From positions 1 through 15,983 of the forward strand of contig DAIQNX010000055.1 of NCBI GenBank assembly GCA_036788195.1: a stretch of DNA of 15,983 nucleotides, read 5' to 3'. The DNA comes from CALFXN01 sp937957815. GTDB lineage: Bacteria > Synergistota > Synergistia > Synergistales > Aminobacteriaceae. How positions within the stretch are numbered: position 1 is the stretch's first letter; the number at the start of each line of letters is the position of its first letter. The translations under genes and the position numbers were made by a program. Below the pieces are notes generated by a model, which did not search any database, had not been told where the DNA came from, and was given only the letters and a program-made list of their open reading frames with translations. This document shows, piece by piece, positions 8,481-15,290 of this stretch.

Positions 8481-8696
8481 ATATCGTACGGCGTCGCTTC
8501 CGGCCTGCTGAATGCGGTCTTCGGATGGTGCGGATCCAGGGGAATCGCGGACATATTCCTCGGGACGACCGACAGATTCCTCGCGGCGCATCGTTTCTAC
8601 GAGAAGAACGGCTTCGCGAGAGTCTCCCGGGACGACCTCCCGGCGGCCTTCCCGGTCATGAAGGTCGATAGTATATTTTGCCGGTATTCATTGTAA
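8481..8696 (+). pseudogene. C-terminal remnant of a GNAT acetyltransferase
   Basis: Between a stop at 8478-8480 and a stop at 8694-8696 one frame encodes 71 residues that match the C-terminal half of a small GNAT N-acetyltransferase. It begins with YGVASGLLNAVFGWC, the acetyl-CoA-binding motif A region, continues with DIFLGTTDRFLAAHRFYEKN and GFARV, and ends with the AFPVMKVDSIFCRYSL tail typical of one GNAT subfamily. Intact relatives are about 150-170 residues. The N-terminal half and any start codon are missing: there is no ATG or GTG before the motif, and the preceding stop is in frame. I therefore call it a pseudogene rather than a short gene. The recognisable reading frame suggests recent decay. 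Possible alternatives are a frameshift from an upstream frame or a sequencing error, but upstream frames show no GNAT-like sequence. Confidence 0.75.
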
Positions 8697-8727
8697 GGAA
8701 TAGCGCCCGCCGCGAAGGCGGAATCCC

Positions 8728-8737
8728 GGGGATCCCC
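8728..8737. repeat. Short palindrome in the deformylase leader
   Basis: GGGGATCCCC is a perfect 10-bp palindrome about 50 bp before the deformylase ATG. A 5-bp stem (CCGCC at 8707-8711, GGCGG at 8717-8721) lies just upstream. Neither is followed by a T tract. They may be an operator, leader structure or chance in GC-rich DNA. Confidence 0.3.
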
Positions 8738-8786
8738 TGGACGGCATGAGGTGACCGCTATCCGGGCATGAATGGAGTGATGACGA

Positions 8787-9335
8787 ATGGCCGATGAGAT
8801 TCTGTTGTTGGGCGATCCTCGCCTGAGACGACGGTGCGACGTCGTGACGGATTTTTCGGGGCTCGAATTCGTCGAGGAAAACCGCCGGCTGAAGAACGCC
8901 CTCGATGCGTTCCGCAAGGAGAAGGGATTCGGCCGCGGGATCGCGGCCCCGCAGATCGGCATCCCGAAGCGGATGATCGCGCTGAACCTCGGGAGCGGGA
9001 CGCGCACGGTCGTCAACCCCGTCGTCACGCATCGCAGTTCCGAGACGTTCACGATGTGGGACGACTGCATGTCGTTCCCCGACCTTCTCGTCATGGTCCG
9101 GCGGCATGTGTCCATCGACATTTCGTACCGGGACGAGAACGGCGAGAGCCGGGAGCGGACGGACATTCCGCAGGCCGAATCGGAACTTTTGCAGCACGAG
9201 ATCGACCACCTCGACGGAATTCTCGCGATCGACCGGGCGCTCACGCGCGAGGGGATCGTCTACCGGAAGGTCTTCGAGGCCGACAGGCAGTATTTCGAGG
9301 ATCAGGTCGACTACGTGATCCGTCCGACGATCTGA
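8787..9335 (+). CDS. def: Peptide deformylase homologue with altered motif II
   Basis: This 182-residue protein has the fold and metal ligands of peptide deformylase, the metalloenzyme that removes the formyl group from the N-terminal methionine of new proteins. Motif I is GIAAPQIG at 51-58. Motif III is QHEIDHLDG, giving ligands His137 and His141 and catalytic Glu138. Motif II, normally EGCLS, reads DDCMS, with the ligand Cys94 kept. All catalytic residues are therefore present, but the divergent motif II and neighbours unlike the usual def-fmt pair suggest a second copy or a specialised enzyme. The start has GGAG about ten bases upstream. A methyltransferase gene follows after 17 bp. Alternative roles include deformylation of another substrate; the symbol def denotes the family and does not assert the housekeeping copy. 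Confidence 0.85.
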   Translation: MADEILLLGDPRLRRRCDVVTDFSGLEFVEENRRLKNALDAFRKEKGFGRGIAAPQIGIPKRMIALNLGSGTRTVVNPVVTHRSSETFTMWDDCMSFPDLLVMVRRHVSIDISYRDENGESRERTDIPQAESELLQHEIDHLDGILAIDRALTREGIVYRKVFEADRQYFEDQVDYVIRPTI

Positions 9336-9352
9336 GGCCGGCGGAAACCGGC

Positions 9353-10027
9353 ATGAGCGTCGACAACACGAGTTCCAACCGGGCGTCCGAATACGACGCG
9401 GGGGTTCGCGTCGTGCTTCCGTACTACGACAGCATCAACGACGAAATCATTCACTTCGTCCGGGCGTACGACCCCGCCCCGCGCGCGTGGCTCGATACGG
9501 GGTGCGGCACCGGCTTCCTCGCGACGAAGATCCTGGAGTCGTTCGCACCCCTCCGGCTCGTCCTCGCGGACCCTTCGGCCGAAATGCTCCGCGTCGCGAA
9601 AGAGAAGACCGCGTCGCACCGTGTCGAATTCCATAATTGCGATACATCGTCGCTGCCGTTCGATGGCGGATCCTTCGATGTGATCACCGCCGTCCAGTCG
9701 CATCACTACATGAATGCGGAAGGGCGCGCAGGCGCGACGAAGCGGTGTTTCGACATGCTCCGCGAGGGAGGCCTCTTCATCGCGACCGAGAATACGCGTC
9801 CTCCCGACGCGGAAACCACGGGAATCGTGCGCGAATACTGGAAGCAATACCAGATCCGCTCGGGCAAGACTCCGGGACAGGCCGAAAAGCACATGAACCG
9901 CTTCGACACGGAATACTTCCCGATCACGGTCGAAGAGCACCTGCGGCTCTACGCCGAAACCGGCTTCCGGGTGCGCGACGTCTTCTGGAAGTCCTACATG
10001 CAGGCGGCCTTCTATTGCGTGAAGTAG
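9353..10027 (+). CDS. Class I SAM-dependent methyltransferase
   Basis: This 224-residue cytoplasmic protein has the Rossmann-type methyltransferase core. Motif I is WLDTGCGTGFLA (about residues 46-57), the acidic residue that binds the ribose of SAM is Asp73 in VLADPS, motif II is CDTSSLPF near 96-103, and FDVITAVQSHHYMN covers the following strand and loop. Its length and layout resemble UbiE/Methyltransf_11 or _25 proteins, but the substrate is not recognisable. The ATG at 9353 is preferred because the protein then starts a plausible distance before motif I, although the ribosome-binding site is weak; translation may be coupled to the deformylase gene, whose stop is 17 bp upstream. Its 3' end and stop codon lie inside a long inverted repeat shared with the convergent permease gene. 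Confidence 0.85.
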   Translation: MSVDNTSSNRASEYDAGVRVVLPYYDSINDEIIHFVRAYDPAPRAWLDTGCGTGFLATKILESFAPLRLVLADPSAEMLRVAKEKTASHRVEFHNCDTSSLPFDGGSFDVITAVQSHHYMNAEGRAGATKRCFDMLREGGLFIATENTRPPDAETTGIVREYWKQYQIRSGKTPGQAEKHMNRFDTEYFPITVEEHLRLYAETGFRVRDVFWKSYMQAAFYCVK

Positions 10028-10036
10028 AAGGCCGCC
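10003..10036. terminator. 12-bp inverted repeat at the convergent gene junction
   Basis: GGCGGCCTTCTA at 10003-10014 is matched perfectly by TAGAAGGCCGCC at 10025-10036 with a 10-base loop. The methyltransferase stop (TAG, 10025-10027) lies in the right arm, and the permease stop is 8 bp beyond. A strong hairpin here could end transcription or protect RNA 3' ends from both sides. Neither strand has a proper T tract, so an intrinsic terminator is only probable. Confidence 0.5.
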
Positions 10037-10043
10037 CTTCCGT

Positions 10044-11732
10044 TCACCGTTCCGGGCAAAGGAACCGGAACAGCAGATCGATACACGCGGACGCTGCGAA
10101 AACGATGCCGACGAGGACGACGGAAAACGCCGCGGCTTCGGCGAACATGAGTTCCGTCATGCACTGCAGGATTCGGACCGTGAGCAGGCTCCAGTTGACG
10201 GAGACGAGGAAGATCACCGCGCTGATCGCGGTCATCGATACTGTGAACAGGGAGCGCATCCCGGCCTTGACGGCGGGCAGGACGAGCGGGAGCGTGACGC
10301 GCCGCAGCGTCGTCAGGCGCGACGCCCCGAGACTCAGGGACGCCTCTTCGAGTGCGGGGTCGATCTGTCTGAGCGCCGCGAGCGTCGTTCGGATGCCCGT
10401 CGCGTCGTACCGGAAGACGCAGAGGGCCACGAGGATGCCCATCGTTCCCGTGAGAACGATCGGACCGGAGTTGAACGCGATCAGCCAGGCGATTCCGAGG
10501 ACGGTTCCGGGAAAGACGGCGTTCGCGAGCGAGACGAATTCGAGCGCCGCGCCGCACCACCCGCCGCGCCGCGCGAGAAGCGCGATGCAGACGGCGAGCG
10601 CCGTTCCGGGAATCGCCGCCGAGACCGCTATGAGAAGCGTGTCGGCGATCGAGTTGAGCCCGGACGTGAAGACGAAGCGGTAGTTGTCGAGCGTGAAGCT
10701 GTTGTCGATCCCGAGGACCTTCACGAACGAACTCGCGACGATCGTCGCGTACAGGAGAACGACGAAGAACGTGACGACGGTGATCGTCCCGAGAATGGCA
10801 CCGCGCGCGAGGATCCCGGATCTCGTATGCCGCGGCGCGCCGATTCCCTTCCCCGTAACGGTGACGTAGCTCCGGACGCCGACCCATCTGCGCTGCGCGA
10901 CGAAGACCGCGAGCGCGGGCGCGAGCAGCACGGACGCGAGAATCGCCCCGCCGCGGAGGTCGTACATTCCCGTGATCTGGAGGTAGATCTGCGTGGGCAG
11001 GACGGGAAAGGTTTTTCCGGCCATGACGAGCGGCGTCGCGAAGTCGGCGAGGGACTCCGCGAACAGGAGCAGGAAGGCATTTGCGAGTCCGGGGATGCAC
11101 AGCGGCAGCGTGACGGTCCGGAAGACGCGTCCCTCCGGAGCGCCGAGACCGCGCGCGGCGTCTTCGAGCGTCGGGTCGATCGCGGCGAGAACGGTCGCGA
11201 GTGTGAGAAACGCGAGCGGAAAGTATGTCAGCGTCTCGGCGAGCAACGTGCCCGGAAAGCCGTAGATCGAGACGTCGGGAAGGCCGAAGAATGTGGGAAG
11301 GAGGCCGCCTGGGCCGAGGACGATCGTCAGCGCCACGCTTCCCGTGAACGGCGGCGAGACGAACGCCAGCGTCGTGACGGACGAGAAAAAGGCCTTCGCG
11401 ATCCGCGGGATCCCGAGTCGCGTGACCGCGAAGGCGAACAGAAAGCCGAGCGCCGTTCCGCAGAGCCCCACGGACGACGCGAGAAGAAGGCTGTTGAGCG
11501 TCGCCCGGCGCGTATAGCGGTCGGCGAACGCGTCCGCGAGCCTGGCGATCGCGTCGAAGGCGCCGCCGGACTGTCCGTCCGGCAAGAAGAGCGCGAGAAA
11601 GAGCCGCGCTATGGGGTAGAGCACAAAAACGGCCAACAGCAGCCAGATCGCCGCTCGAAGGGCGAATCCGGCCGCCGTCGGTCGTTGTCGTGAATGCTTT
11701 GGAATCGTTATTTCAGAATCTCCGACACCCAT
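10044..11732 (-). CDS. Fused two-domain ABC importer permease (FbpB-like, COG1178 type)
   Basis: This 562-residue inner-membrane protein carries two complete binding-protein-dependent permease domains in one chain, the arrangement of the ferric iron permeases FbpB and SfuB. Each half has an EAA loop that docks the ATPase: EDAARGLGAPEGRVFRTVTL near 190-209 and EEASLSLGASRLTTLRRVTL near 462-481. Roughly twelve hydrophobic helices are visible, with a polar linker around 282-312. I chose the ATG at 11732; it overlaps the end of the binding-protein gene by 25 bp, and its ribosome-binding site is weak, so translational coupling is likely. The ATG at 11768 is the alternative. The substrate depends on the binding protein, which lacks clear iron ligands, so iron is not certain. 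No ATPase gene follows; the next gene is convergent. Confidence 0.9.
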   Translation of the reverse strand: MGVGDSEITIPKHSRQRPTAAGFALRAAIWLLLAVFVLYPIARLFLALFLPDGQSGGAFDAIARLADAFADRYTRRATLNSLLLASSVGLCGTALGFLFAFAVTRLGIPRIAKAFFSSVTTLAFVSPPFTGSVALTIVLGPGGLLPTFFGLPDVSIYGFPGTLLAETLTYFPLAFLTLATVLAAIDPTLEDAARGLGAPEGRVFRTVTLPLCIPGLANAFLLLFAESLADFATPLVMAGKTFPVLPTQIYLQITGMYDLRGGAILASVLLAPALAVFVAQRRWVGVRSYVTVTGKGIGAPRHTRSGILARGAILGTITVVTFFVVLLYATIVASSFVKVLGIDNSFTLDNYRFVFTSGLNSIADTLLIAVSAAIPGTALAVCIALLARRGGWCGAALEFVSLANAVFPGTVLGIAWLIAFNSGPIVLTGTMGILVALCVFRYDATGIRTTLAALRQIDPALEEASLSLGASRLTTLRRVTLPLVLPAVKAGMRSLFTVSMTAISAVIFLVSVNWSLLTVRILQCMTELMFAEAAAFSVVLVGIVFAASACIDLLFRFLCPER

Positions 11733-12715
11733 CGGTCCACGAGACGTTTGCGGTTGGCTCCCGACCATTCGATGTCGAGGTCGAGCAGATTGACGCCGCT
11801 CATGTCGAGCGCGGGGTTCTGAATCCTGACCTCGGGGTGGGTCGGGATCAGATTGATCTTCTGCGCCTCGTAGATCTGCTGCATCCTCGGACTTGCGGCC
11901 CAGTCGAGGAACTTCTTCGCGAGTTCGGGCTGCCTGGCCCCGCGGATGAGCCCCATCGCCTCGACTCCGTAGACGACGCCCTCCTTCGGGTAGCTGATCG
12001 CGACGTCGTACCCCTTCTGCTGCATCTCGAGCGCGTCGACGACGAAGAAAATTCCTCCGGCGGCCTGTCCCCGGGCGATCGGCAGGGCGCCCCCGGCGCC
12101 GCTCTCGGTGTATTGCCGGACGTTCCCGTCGAGCTTCTTCTGGTACGCGAAGGCTTCGTCCTCGCCCATGGCCTTCACGAGGCTGAAAATCCGCGACACG
12201 GCGGTGCCGGAAGTCCTGGCGTCGGCCATGAGAAGGCCCTTTTGGTACGCGGGGTGGAGAAGATCCTGCCATGACGCCGGTGCGTCGAGGCCGTTTTTCT
12301 TCAGGAACGACGCGTTGACCATGAAGCAGATGGGGTCCATGGCGACGCCGGTCCAGTATCCGTCGGGGTCCCGGTACTTCGCCGGAATCGCTTCCGCTCC
12401 CCTGGGCACGTAGCGCTCGAAGAGCCCCTCTTTCTTTCCGGCGACGAAGGCGTCCGCGATGCCGCCGAAGAAGACGTCGACCTGCGGATTGGCCTTCTCG
12501 CCGATCAGCCGTGCGAGCAACTCTCCCGACGAAAACCGCAGGAAACGTACGTCGATCCCCGTATCCTTCGTGAATGCCCTGAACACTTCGGTCGCGTAGC
12601 GCTCCGACCAGATCGTGTAGACGTTCAGCGTGTCCGCCGCCTGCGATGCGGATGCGAAGAGAACGGCAATGGCCGCCAACATCAGTCCTCTTCCCAATAC
12701 ACGTCTCAGGAACAT
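11708..12715 (-). CDS. ABC transporter substrate-binding protein (FbpA/FutA-like, COG1840 type)
   Basis: This 335-residue periplasmic protein captures the substrate for the permease encoded next. It has a classical signal peptide ending near residue 27 (LMLAAIAVLFASASQA, then AD) and no lipobox. The mature part begins TLNVYTIWSERYATEVFRAF, a typical opening of type 1 binding proteins, and contains YPKEGVVYGVEAMGLIRGA, the conserved C-terminal-lobe stretch of the COG1840 iron-type family. I do not see the adjacent tyrosine pair that binds iron in FbpA and FutA, so the ligand may be iron with another coordination, or a different compound. The start at 12715 is well supported by GAGGAGG about ten bases upstream; longer in-frame extensions lack a signal peptide. 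The start of the permease gene overlaps its end by 25 bp. Confidence 0.88.
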   Translation of the reverse strand: MFLRRVLGRGLMLAAIAVLFASASQAADTLNVYTIWSERYATEVFRAFTKDTGIDVRFLRFSSGELLARLIGEKANPQVDVFFGGIADAFVAGKKEGLFERYVPRGAEAIPAKYRDPDGYWTGVAMDPICFMVNASFLKKNGLDAPASWQDLLHPAYQKGLLMADARTSGTAVSRIFSLVKAMGEDEAFAYQKKLDGNVRQYTESGAGGALPIARGQAAGGIFFVVDALEMQQKGYDVAISYPKEGVVYGVEAMGLIRGARQPELAKKFLDWAASPRMQQIYEAQKINLIPTHPEVRIQNPALDMSGVNLLDLDIEWSGANRKRLVDRWVSEILK

Positions 12716-12751
12716 GATTTCCCGACCTCCTCGTGATGATCTCGTCTTGAA

Positions 12752-12764
12752 GGGTATCGTACCC
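12752..12764. promoter_or_regulatory. Palindrome upstream of the importer genes
   Basis: GGGTA-TCG-TACCC is a 5-bp inverted repeat with a 3-bp centre, 37 bp before the binding-protein ATG. Its position in the leader or core promoter suggests an operator. I could not place a convincing -35/-10 pair on the minus strand here, so regulation is only suggested. Confidence 0.3.
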
Positions 12765-12842
12765 ATCGGAGCGAGAAAGTTCCATATCCAGTCCGAATGG
12801 AAAAGGCGATATTCTGGAACGCCCTCCGGATGAAAACCATCG

Positions 12843-12871
12843 TTGTTTCGCGAAACGAATCGCACTATACT
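12843..12871 (+). promoter_or_regulatory. Promoter with embedded palindrome before the mini-ORF and DJ-1-like gene
   Basis: TTGTTT at 12843-12848 and TATACT at 12866-12871 are separated by 17 bp; the -10 box matches five of six consensus bases. A perfect 12-bp palindrome, GTTTCGCGAAAC (12845-12856), overlaps the -35 box and spacer, a position suited to a repressor. It drives transcription away from the importer genes and would cover the mini-ORF at 12920 and the gene at 13032. Confidence 0.55.
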
Positions 12872-12919
12872 TATGCCATAACCGCCGCAGTCTGCAACCC
12901 TCGAAAAGGGGGAAGAGCG

Positions 12920-12991
12920 ATGGCTTTCGGCAAGGGCGTTCTCGGGTTCATTGTCGTTCTGGCGTTTCTGCTGGCGTTTTCGGTCGCGTGA
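12920..12991 (+). CDS. 23-residue hydrophobic mini-ORF
   Basis: A short frame encodes a peptide of 23 residues: a short start MAFGKG followed by one hydrophobic stretch (VLGFIVVLAFLLAF) and ending SVA before a TGA stop. The case for translation is the ribosome-binding site GGGGGAAGAG at optimal distance from the ATG, and a likely promoter about 50 bp upstream. It could be a single-helix membrane peptide, a leader peptide, or the signal peptide of a gene whose remainder is lost; the SVA end resembles a signal-peptidase site, which favours the last two options or a decayed exported protein. The next gene begins 40 bp later on the same strand. I do not recognise a homologue, which is expected at this size. 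Confidence 0.5.
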   Translation: MAFGKGVLGFIVVLAFLLAFSVA

Positions 12992-13031
12992 GGCTCGGAA
13001 GCGCGACGATCGTTCCGACCGGAGTGATTCC

Positions 13032-13661
13032 ATGAAATCAAAGACGATCTGGCTCTACGTTCTCGATACAATGTCCGACTGGGAACCCGCCTACGCCGTT
13101 TCCGGGATCGGCAGCGAGCCGTTCCAGAAACGCCCGGGCGCATTCCGGGTGCGGACGTGTTCCGGTGAAGGTACGTCCGTCGTAACGATGGGTGGCATTC
13201 GTATCCTACCCGACGCGCCCCTTTCGGGCGTGTCGTCGGAGGGCAGCGCGATGCTGATCCTTCCCGGCGGAACGACCTGGGACGGCGACGCGCACGGCGA
13301 GGCACTCGCCGTCGCCCGGGTGTTTCTCGAAGCCGGGGTTCCCGTGGCCGCGATCTGCGGCGCCACCGCGGGACTCGCCCGCGCCGGGCTGCTTGACGAT
13401 GTCCGGCATACGAGCAATTCGCGGGAATACCTCGCGGCGACGAAGTATCGCGGGGCCGCGCTGTACGAGGACGCGCCCGCCGTCACGCACGGAAACGTGA
13501 TCACCGCCCCGGGAACCGGAGCTCTCGAATTCGCGCTTCATATCTTCCGCAGGCTCGACATCTTCACCCCAGAGGTCCTGGACGCATGGTACAACCTCTT
13601 CAGGACCGGCAGACCGGAATACTTCGAAGCACTCGCGAAAATGATGCCGGAAAAACGCTGA
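13032..13661 (+). CDS. DJ-1/PfpI-family protein (class I glutamine amidotransferase-like)
   Basis: This 209-residue cytoplasmic protein has the DJ-1/PfpI fold. The nucleophile-elbow cysteine is Cys109 in VAAICGATAGLARAGLL, and Glu18 in SDWEPA matches the conserved glutamate that contacts this cysteine in DJ-1. LILPGGTTWDGD (about 76-86) forms the other edge of the pocket. These features resemble the Bacillus YoaZ type of putative amidase or stress protein; members include glyoxalases, chaperones, proteases and proteins of unknown role, so the function here is open. A GGAG seven bases before the ATG supports the start; a longer frame from 12951 overlaps the mini-ORF and is rejected. It is probably co-transcribed with the mini-ORF from the promoter at 12843. 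Redox sensing through Cys109 is a family-level possibility only. Confidence 0.85.
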   Translation: MKSKTIWLYVLDTMSDWEPAYAVSGIGSEPFQKRPGAFRVRTCSGEGTSVVTMGGIRILPDAPLSGVSSEGSAMLILPGGTTWDGDAHGEALAVARVFLEAGVPVAAICGATAGLARAGLLDDVRHTSNSREYLAATKYRGAALYEDAPAVTHGNVITAPGTGALEFALHIFRRLDIFTPEVLDAWYNLFRTGRPEYFEALAKMMPEKR

Positions 13662-13696
13662 CGGATCCTCCGCAGTTTCGGAGCAGTGAACCTCCG

Positions 13697-13727
13697 CCAC
13701 CGTGAGATCCCGCCGGTGGATGCCTTT
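13697..13727 (+). terminator. Possible terminator after the DJ-1-like gene
   Basis: CCACCG (13697-13702) pairs with CGGTGG (13714-13719) across an 11-base loop, followed five bases later by TTTT. The stem is short and the T tract is offset, so this is weak evidence for termination 40-60 bp after the stop codon. Confidence 0.3.
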
Positions 13728-13853
13728 TCCCGTGCAGATCCGCTGTGAGTGTCCCGTGGATCATGATAAAATTCTGAAAATAAAGCCTTGTTGTATTGCA
13801 AAGCTGTGGCCAGTCGAAAGAAAGGACGATGAATCGGCGTGTGGACGGAGAAA

Positions 13854-15050
13854 ATGCCGCATCCCGCGTGTATGCGCTTCGAGCTTCTGCTTTGTCGGTA
13901 TGCCCGCGCGATCGCGGCGGCGTTCCTGCTGATCATGTGCGTTTTCATCTCTCCGGAGGCCGAAGGTGCCGTCACACTCGCCGTCGCGCCCTTCCTCTCG
14001 CAGGGAACGAGCATCCGGCTCGGTTCCGCCGTAAACGACGCCGTGACGTCGGAACTCGTCGGGCACAGGGATCTCGTCGTCGTCGAGCGGAATCGTCTTG
14101 CGGCGGTTGCGGGAGAGTACAAGCTGGCCCTTTCGGGCCTCGTCGACGAAAAGACGGCCGTACGAACCGGAAAACTCGTCGGCGCGCGATATTTTCTCTT
14201 CGGAGCCGTGACGCGTTTCGGATCGATCGTCATCGCGACGGCGCGTCTCGTCGACGTGGAGTCGTCCGTGGTCCTCGCGAGTTTCGAGCGCGTTTCTCCC
14301 GATGGCGAGGACGACATCGCGCTCGCGTCGAAAAACCTCGCGGCCGACATCCTTGCGATCGTGACGAGGGGCCGGCCCACCAAGGGGAAGGCGACCGACG
14401 ACTATCGATACTACCTCTACGAAGCGCTCGGGCGCTACAACCTCGGCAATCCGACCGCGTCGCTGCCGTTCTGGGAGAAAATGACGCGAATGAGTCCGAA
14501 GCACGCAGTGTTGCGTTTCTTCCTCGGAGGAATTCTCTTCGAAACCGGCAGATATCGGGACGCGCTTCTTGCCGCCCGCCAGGCCGTCACCTTCGCCCCT
14601 TCGTTCGCGGAAGCCTGGCTGCTCGCTGGAAAATGTTATTTCATGATGGGCGACTCACACAGTGCGACTTCGGAACTCGAGAAGGCGATACAGCTTGCGC
14701 CGCACCTCCCGGAGCCCTATCTCCTGATGGGGCGACTGTACAAGGACCGGAGGCGGATCGGTGAAGCGGCTGATTTCTTCGCCCGGGCGATGGACGCGGA
14801 CGAACGGTACGTTCCGGCGTACCTCGCGCTCGCGCAGCTCTTCTTCGAGATAGGATCGCTCGGCGAGACTGCCGGCGTTCTGGGGGACGCGCTGGCGATC
14901 GACCCGGATAATGCGGAGGCCCTTCTGCTCCTCGGTATGACGCAGACGCTTCTGGGTGAGGACGCGAAGGCCAGAAAGACGTATGCCGCGCTCGAGAGGG
15001 TCGATGCGAAGAAAGCGGGCGAGTTGCGGAAGTGGATGCTCAACAGGTGA
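13854..15050 (+). CDS. CsgG-like domain plus TPR-repeat envelope protein
   Basis: This exported protein of about 398 residues joins two modules. After an N-terminal hydrophobic segment (about residues 16-36), residues 40-145 match a CsgG/FlgO-like fold: TLAVAPFL, LGSAVNDAVTSEL, LVVVERNRL, SGLVDEKTAVRTGKLVGARY and GAVT-RFGSI. Residues about 185-385 form at least four or five tetratricopeptide repeats (for example YLYEALGRYNLGNPTASLPF, AEAWLLAGKCYFMMGDSHSA, PEPYLLMGRLYKDRRRIGEA, VPAYLALAQLFFEIGSLGET). CsgG-like domains occur in outer-membrane secretion and envelope-assembly proteins, and TPRs bind partners, so an envelope scaffold is likely. The start is uncertain: GTG at 13839, ATG at 13854 or ATG at 13872 all keep the hydrophobic segment. 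The stop overlaps the start of the next gene. Confidence 0.78.
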   Translation: MPHPACMRFELLLCRYARAIAAAFLLIMCVFISPEAEGAVTLAVAPFLSQGTSIRLGSAVNDAVTSELVGHRDLVVVERNRLAAVAGEYKLALSGLVDEKTAVRTGKLVGARYFLFGAVTRFGSIVIATARLVDVESSVVLASFERVSPDGEDDIALASKNLAADILAIVTRGRPTKGKATDDYRYYLYEALGRYNLGNPTASLPFWEKMTRMSPKHAVLRFFLGGILFETGRYRDALLAARQAVTFAPSFAEAWLLAGKCYFMMGDSHSATSELEKAIQLAPHLPEPYLLMGRLYKDRRRIGEAADFFARAMDADERYVPAYLALAQLFFEIGSLGETAGVLGDALAIDPDNAEALLLLGMTQTLLGEDAKARKTYAALERVDAKKAGELRKWMLNR

Positions 15051-15283
15051 GTTCCGTCGGACTATCCGGCGTGACGGCGTTCCTGAGAATTCTCGTCGTC
15101 GCTGCCTTCGCGACGCTTGCGCTGCTTGCGTCGGCTGCGTGCGCGGGGAGATTTCTGTGGAGGCGGAGGACGAACGGTATCCTCTCGCGGCTCGACGGCG
15201 AGGTCTCGTGGCTGCTTCCCGACGGACCGAAGCCCTACTGGCGCGGACGCATCACGGACATCCGGCACGAATTCGCGCGGTGA
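15047..15283 (+). CDS. Small single-pass membrane protein of unknown function
   Basis: This 78-residue protein begins with GTG at 15047, which overlaps the stop of the preceding CsgG-TPR gene as GTGA, a classic coupling arrangement. Residues about 10-40 form one hydrophobic segment (GVTAFLRILVVAAFATLALL and ASAACAG), followed by a positively charged patch FLWRRRTNG that would sit in the cytoplasm or serve as a stop-transfer signal. The rest (SRLDGEVSWLLPDGPKPYWR, then GRITDIRHEFAR) is soluble and Trp/Pro-containing. SAAC is not a convincing lipobox. I do not recognise the family. Tight linkage suggests it works with the CsgG-TPR protein or the metallopeptidase downstream, whose start is 7 bp after its stop. 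A GTG at 15032 would add five residues. Confidence 0.6.
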   Translation: MSSVGLSGVTAFLRILVVAAFATLALLASAACAGRFLWRRRTNGILSRLDGEVSWLLPDGPKPYWRGRITDIRHEFAR

Positions 15284-15290
15284 GCGAACG

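Noticed and set aside
6860..8554. A 564-codon open frame on the minus strand opposite the channel gene
   Set aside because: Its product is Arg/Leu-rich low-complexity sequence without a recognisable domain. It mirrors the codon bias of the channel gene, as expected for antisense frames in GC-rich DNA.
8834..9352. Upstream extension of the methyltransferase frame through the deformylase gene
   Set aside because: The sequence is an Arg-rich shadow of the deformylase gene; homology-like sequence begins only after the ATG at 9353.
12779..12820. Imperfect inverted repeat GTTCCATATC / GATATTCTGGAAC in the divergent intergenic region
   Set aside because: Arms need a gap to align and no T tract follows; not distinguishable from chance.
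12716..13033. N-terminal extension of the binding protein upstream of 12715
   Set aside because: It would place the signal peptide internally and cross the divergent promoter region; the ATG at 12715 has a strong ribosome-binding site.
13744..13772. Possible promoter before the CsgG-TPR gene, with TAAAAT at 13767-13772
   Set aside because: The AT-rich -10-like box is good, but no acceptable -35 box is found at the right distance; kept only as a guess.
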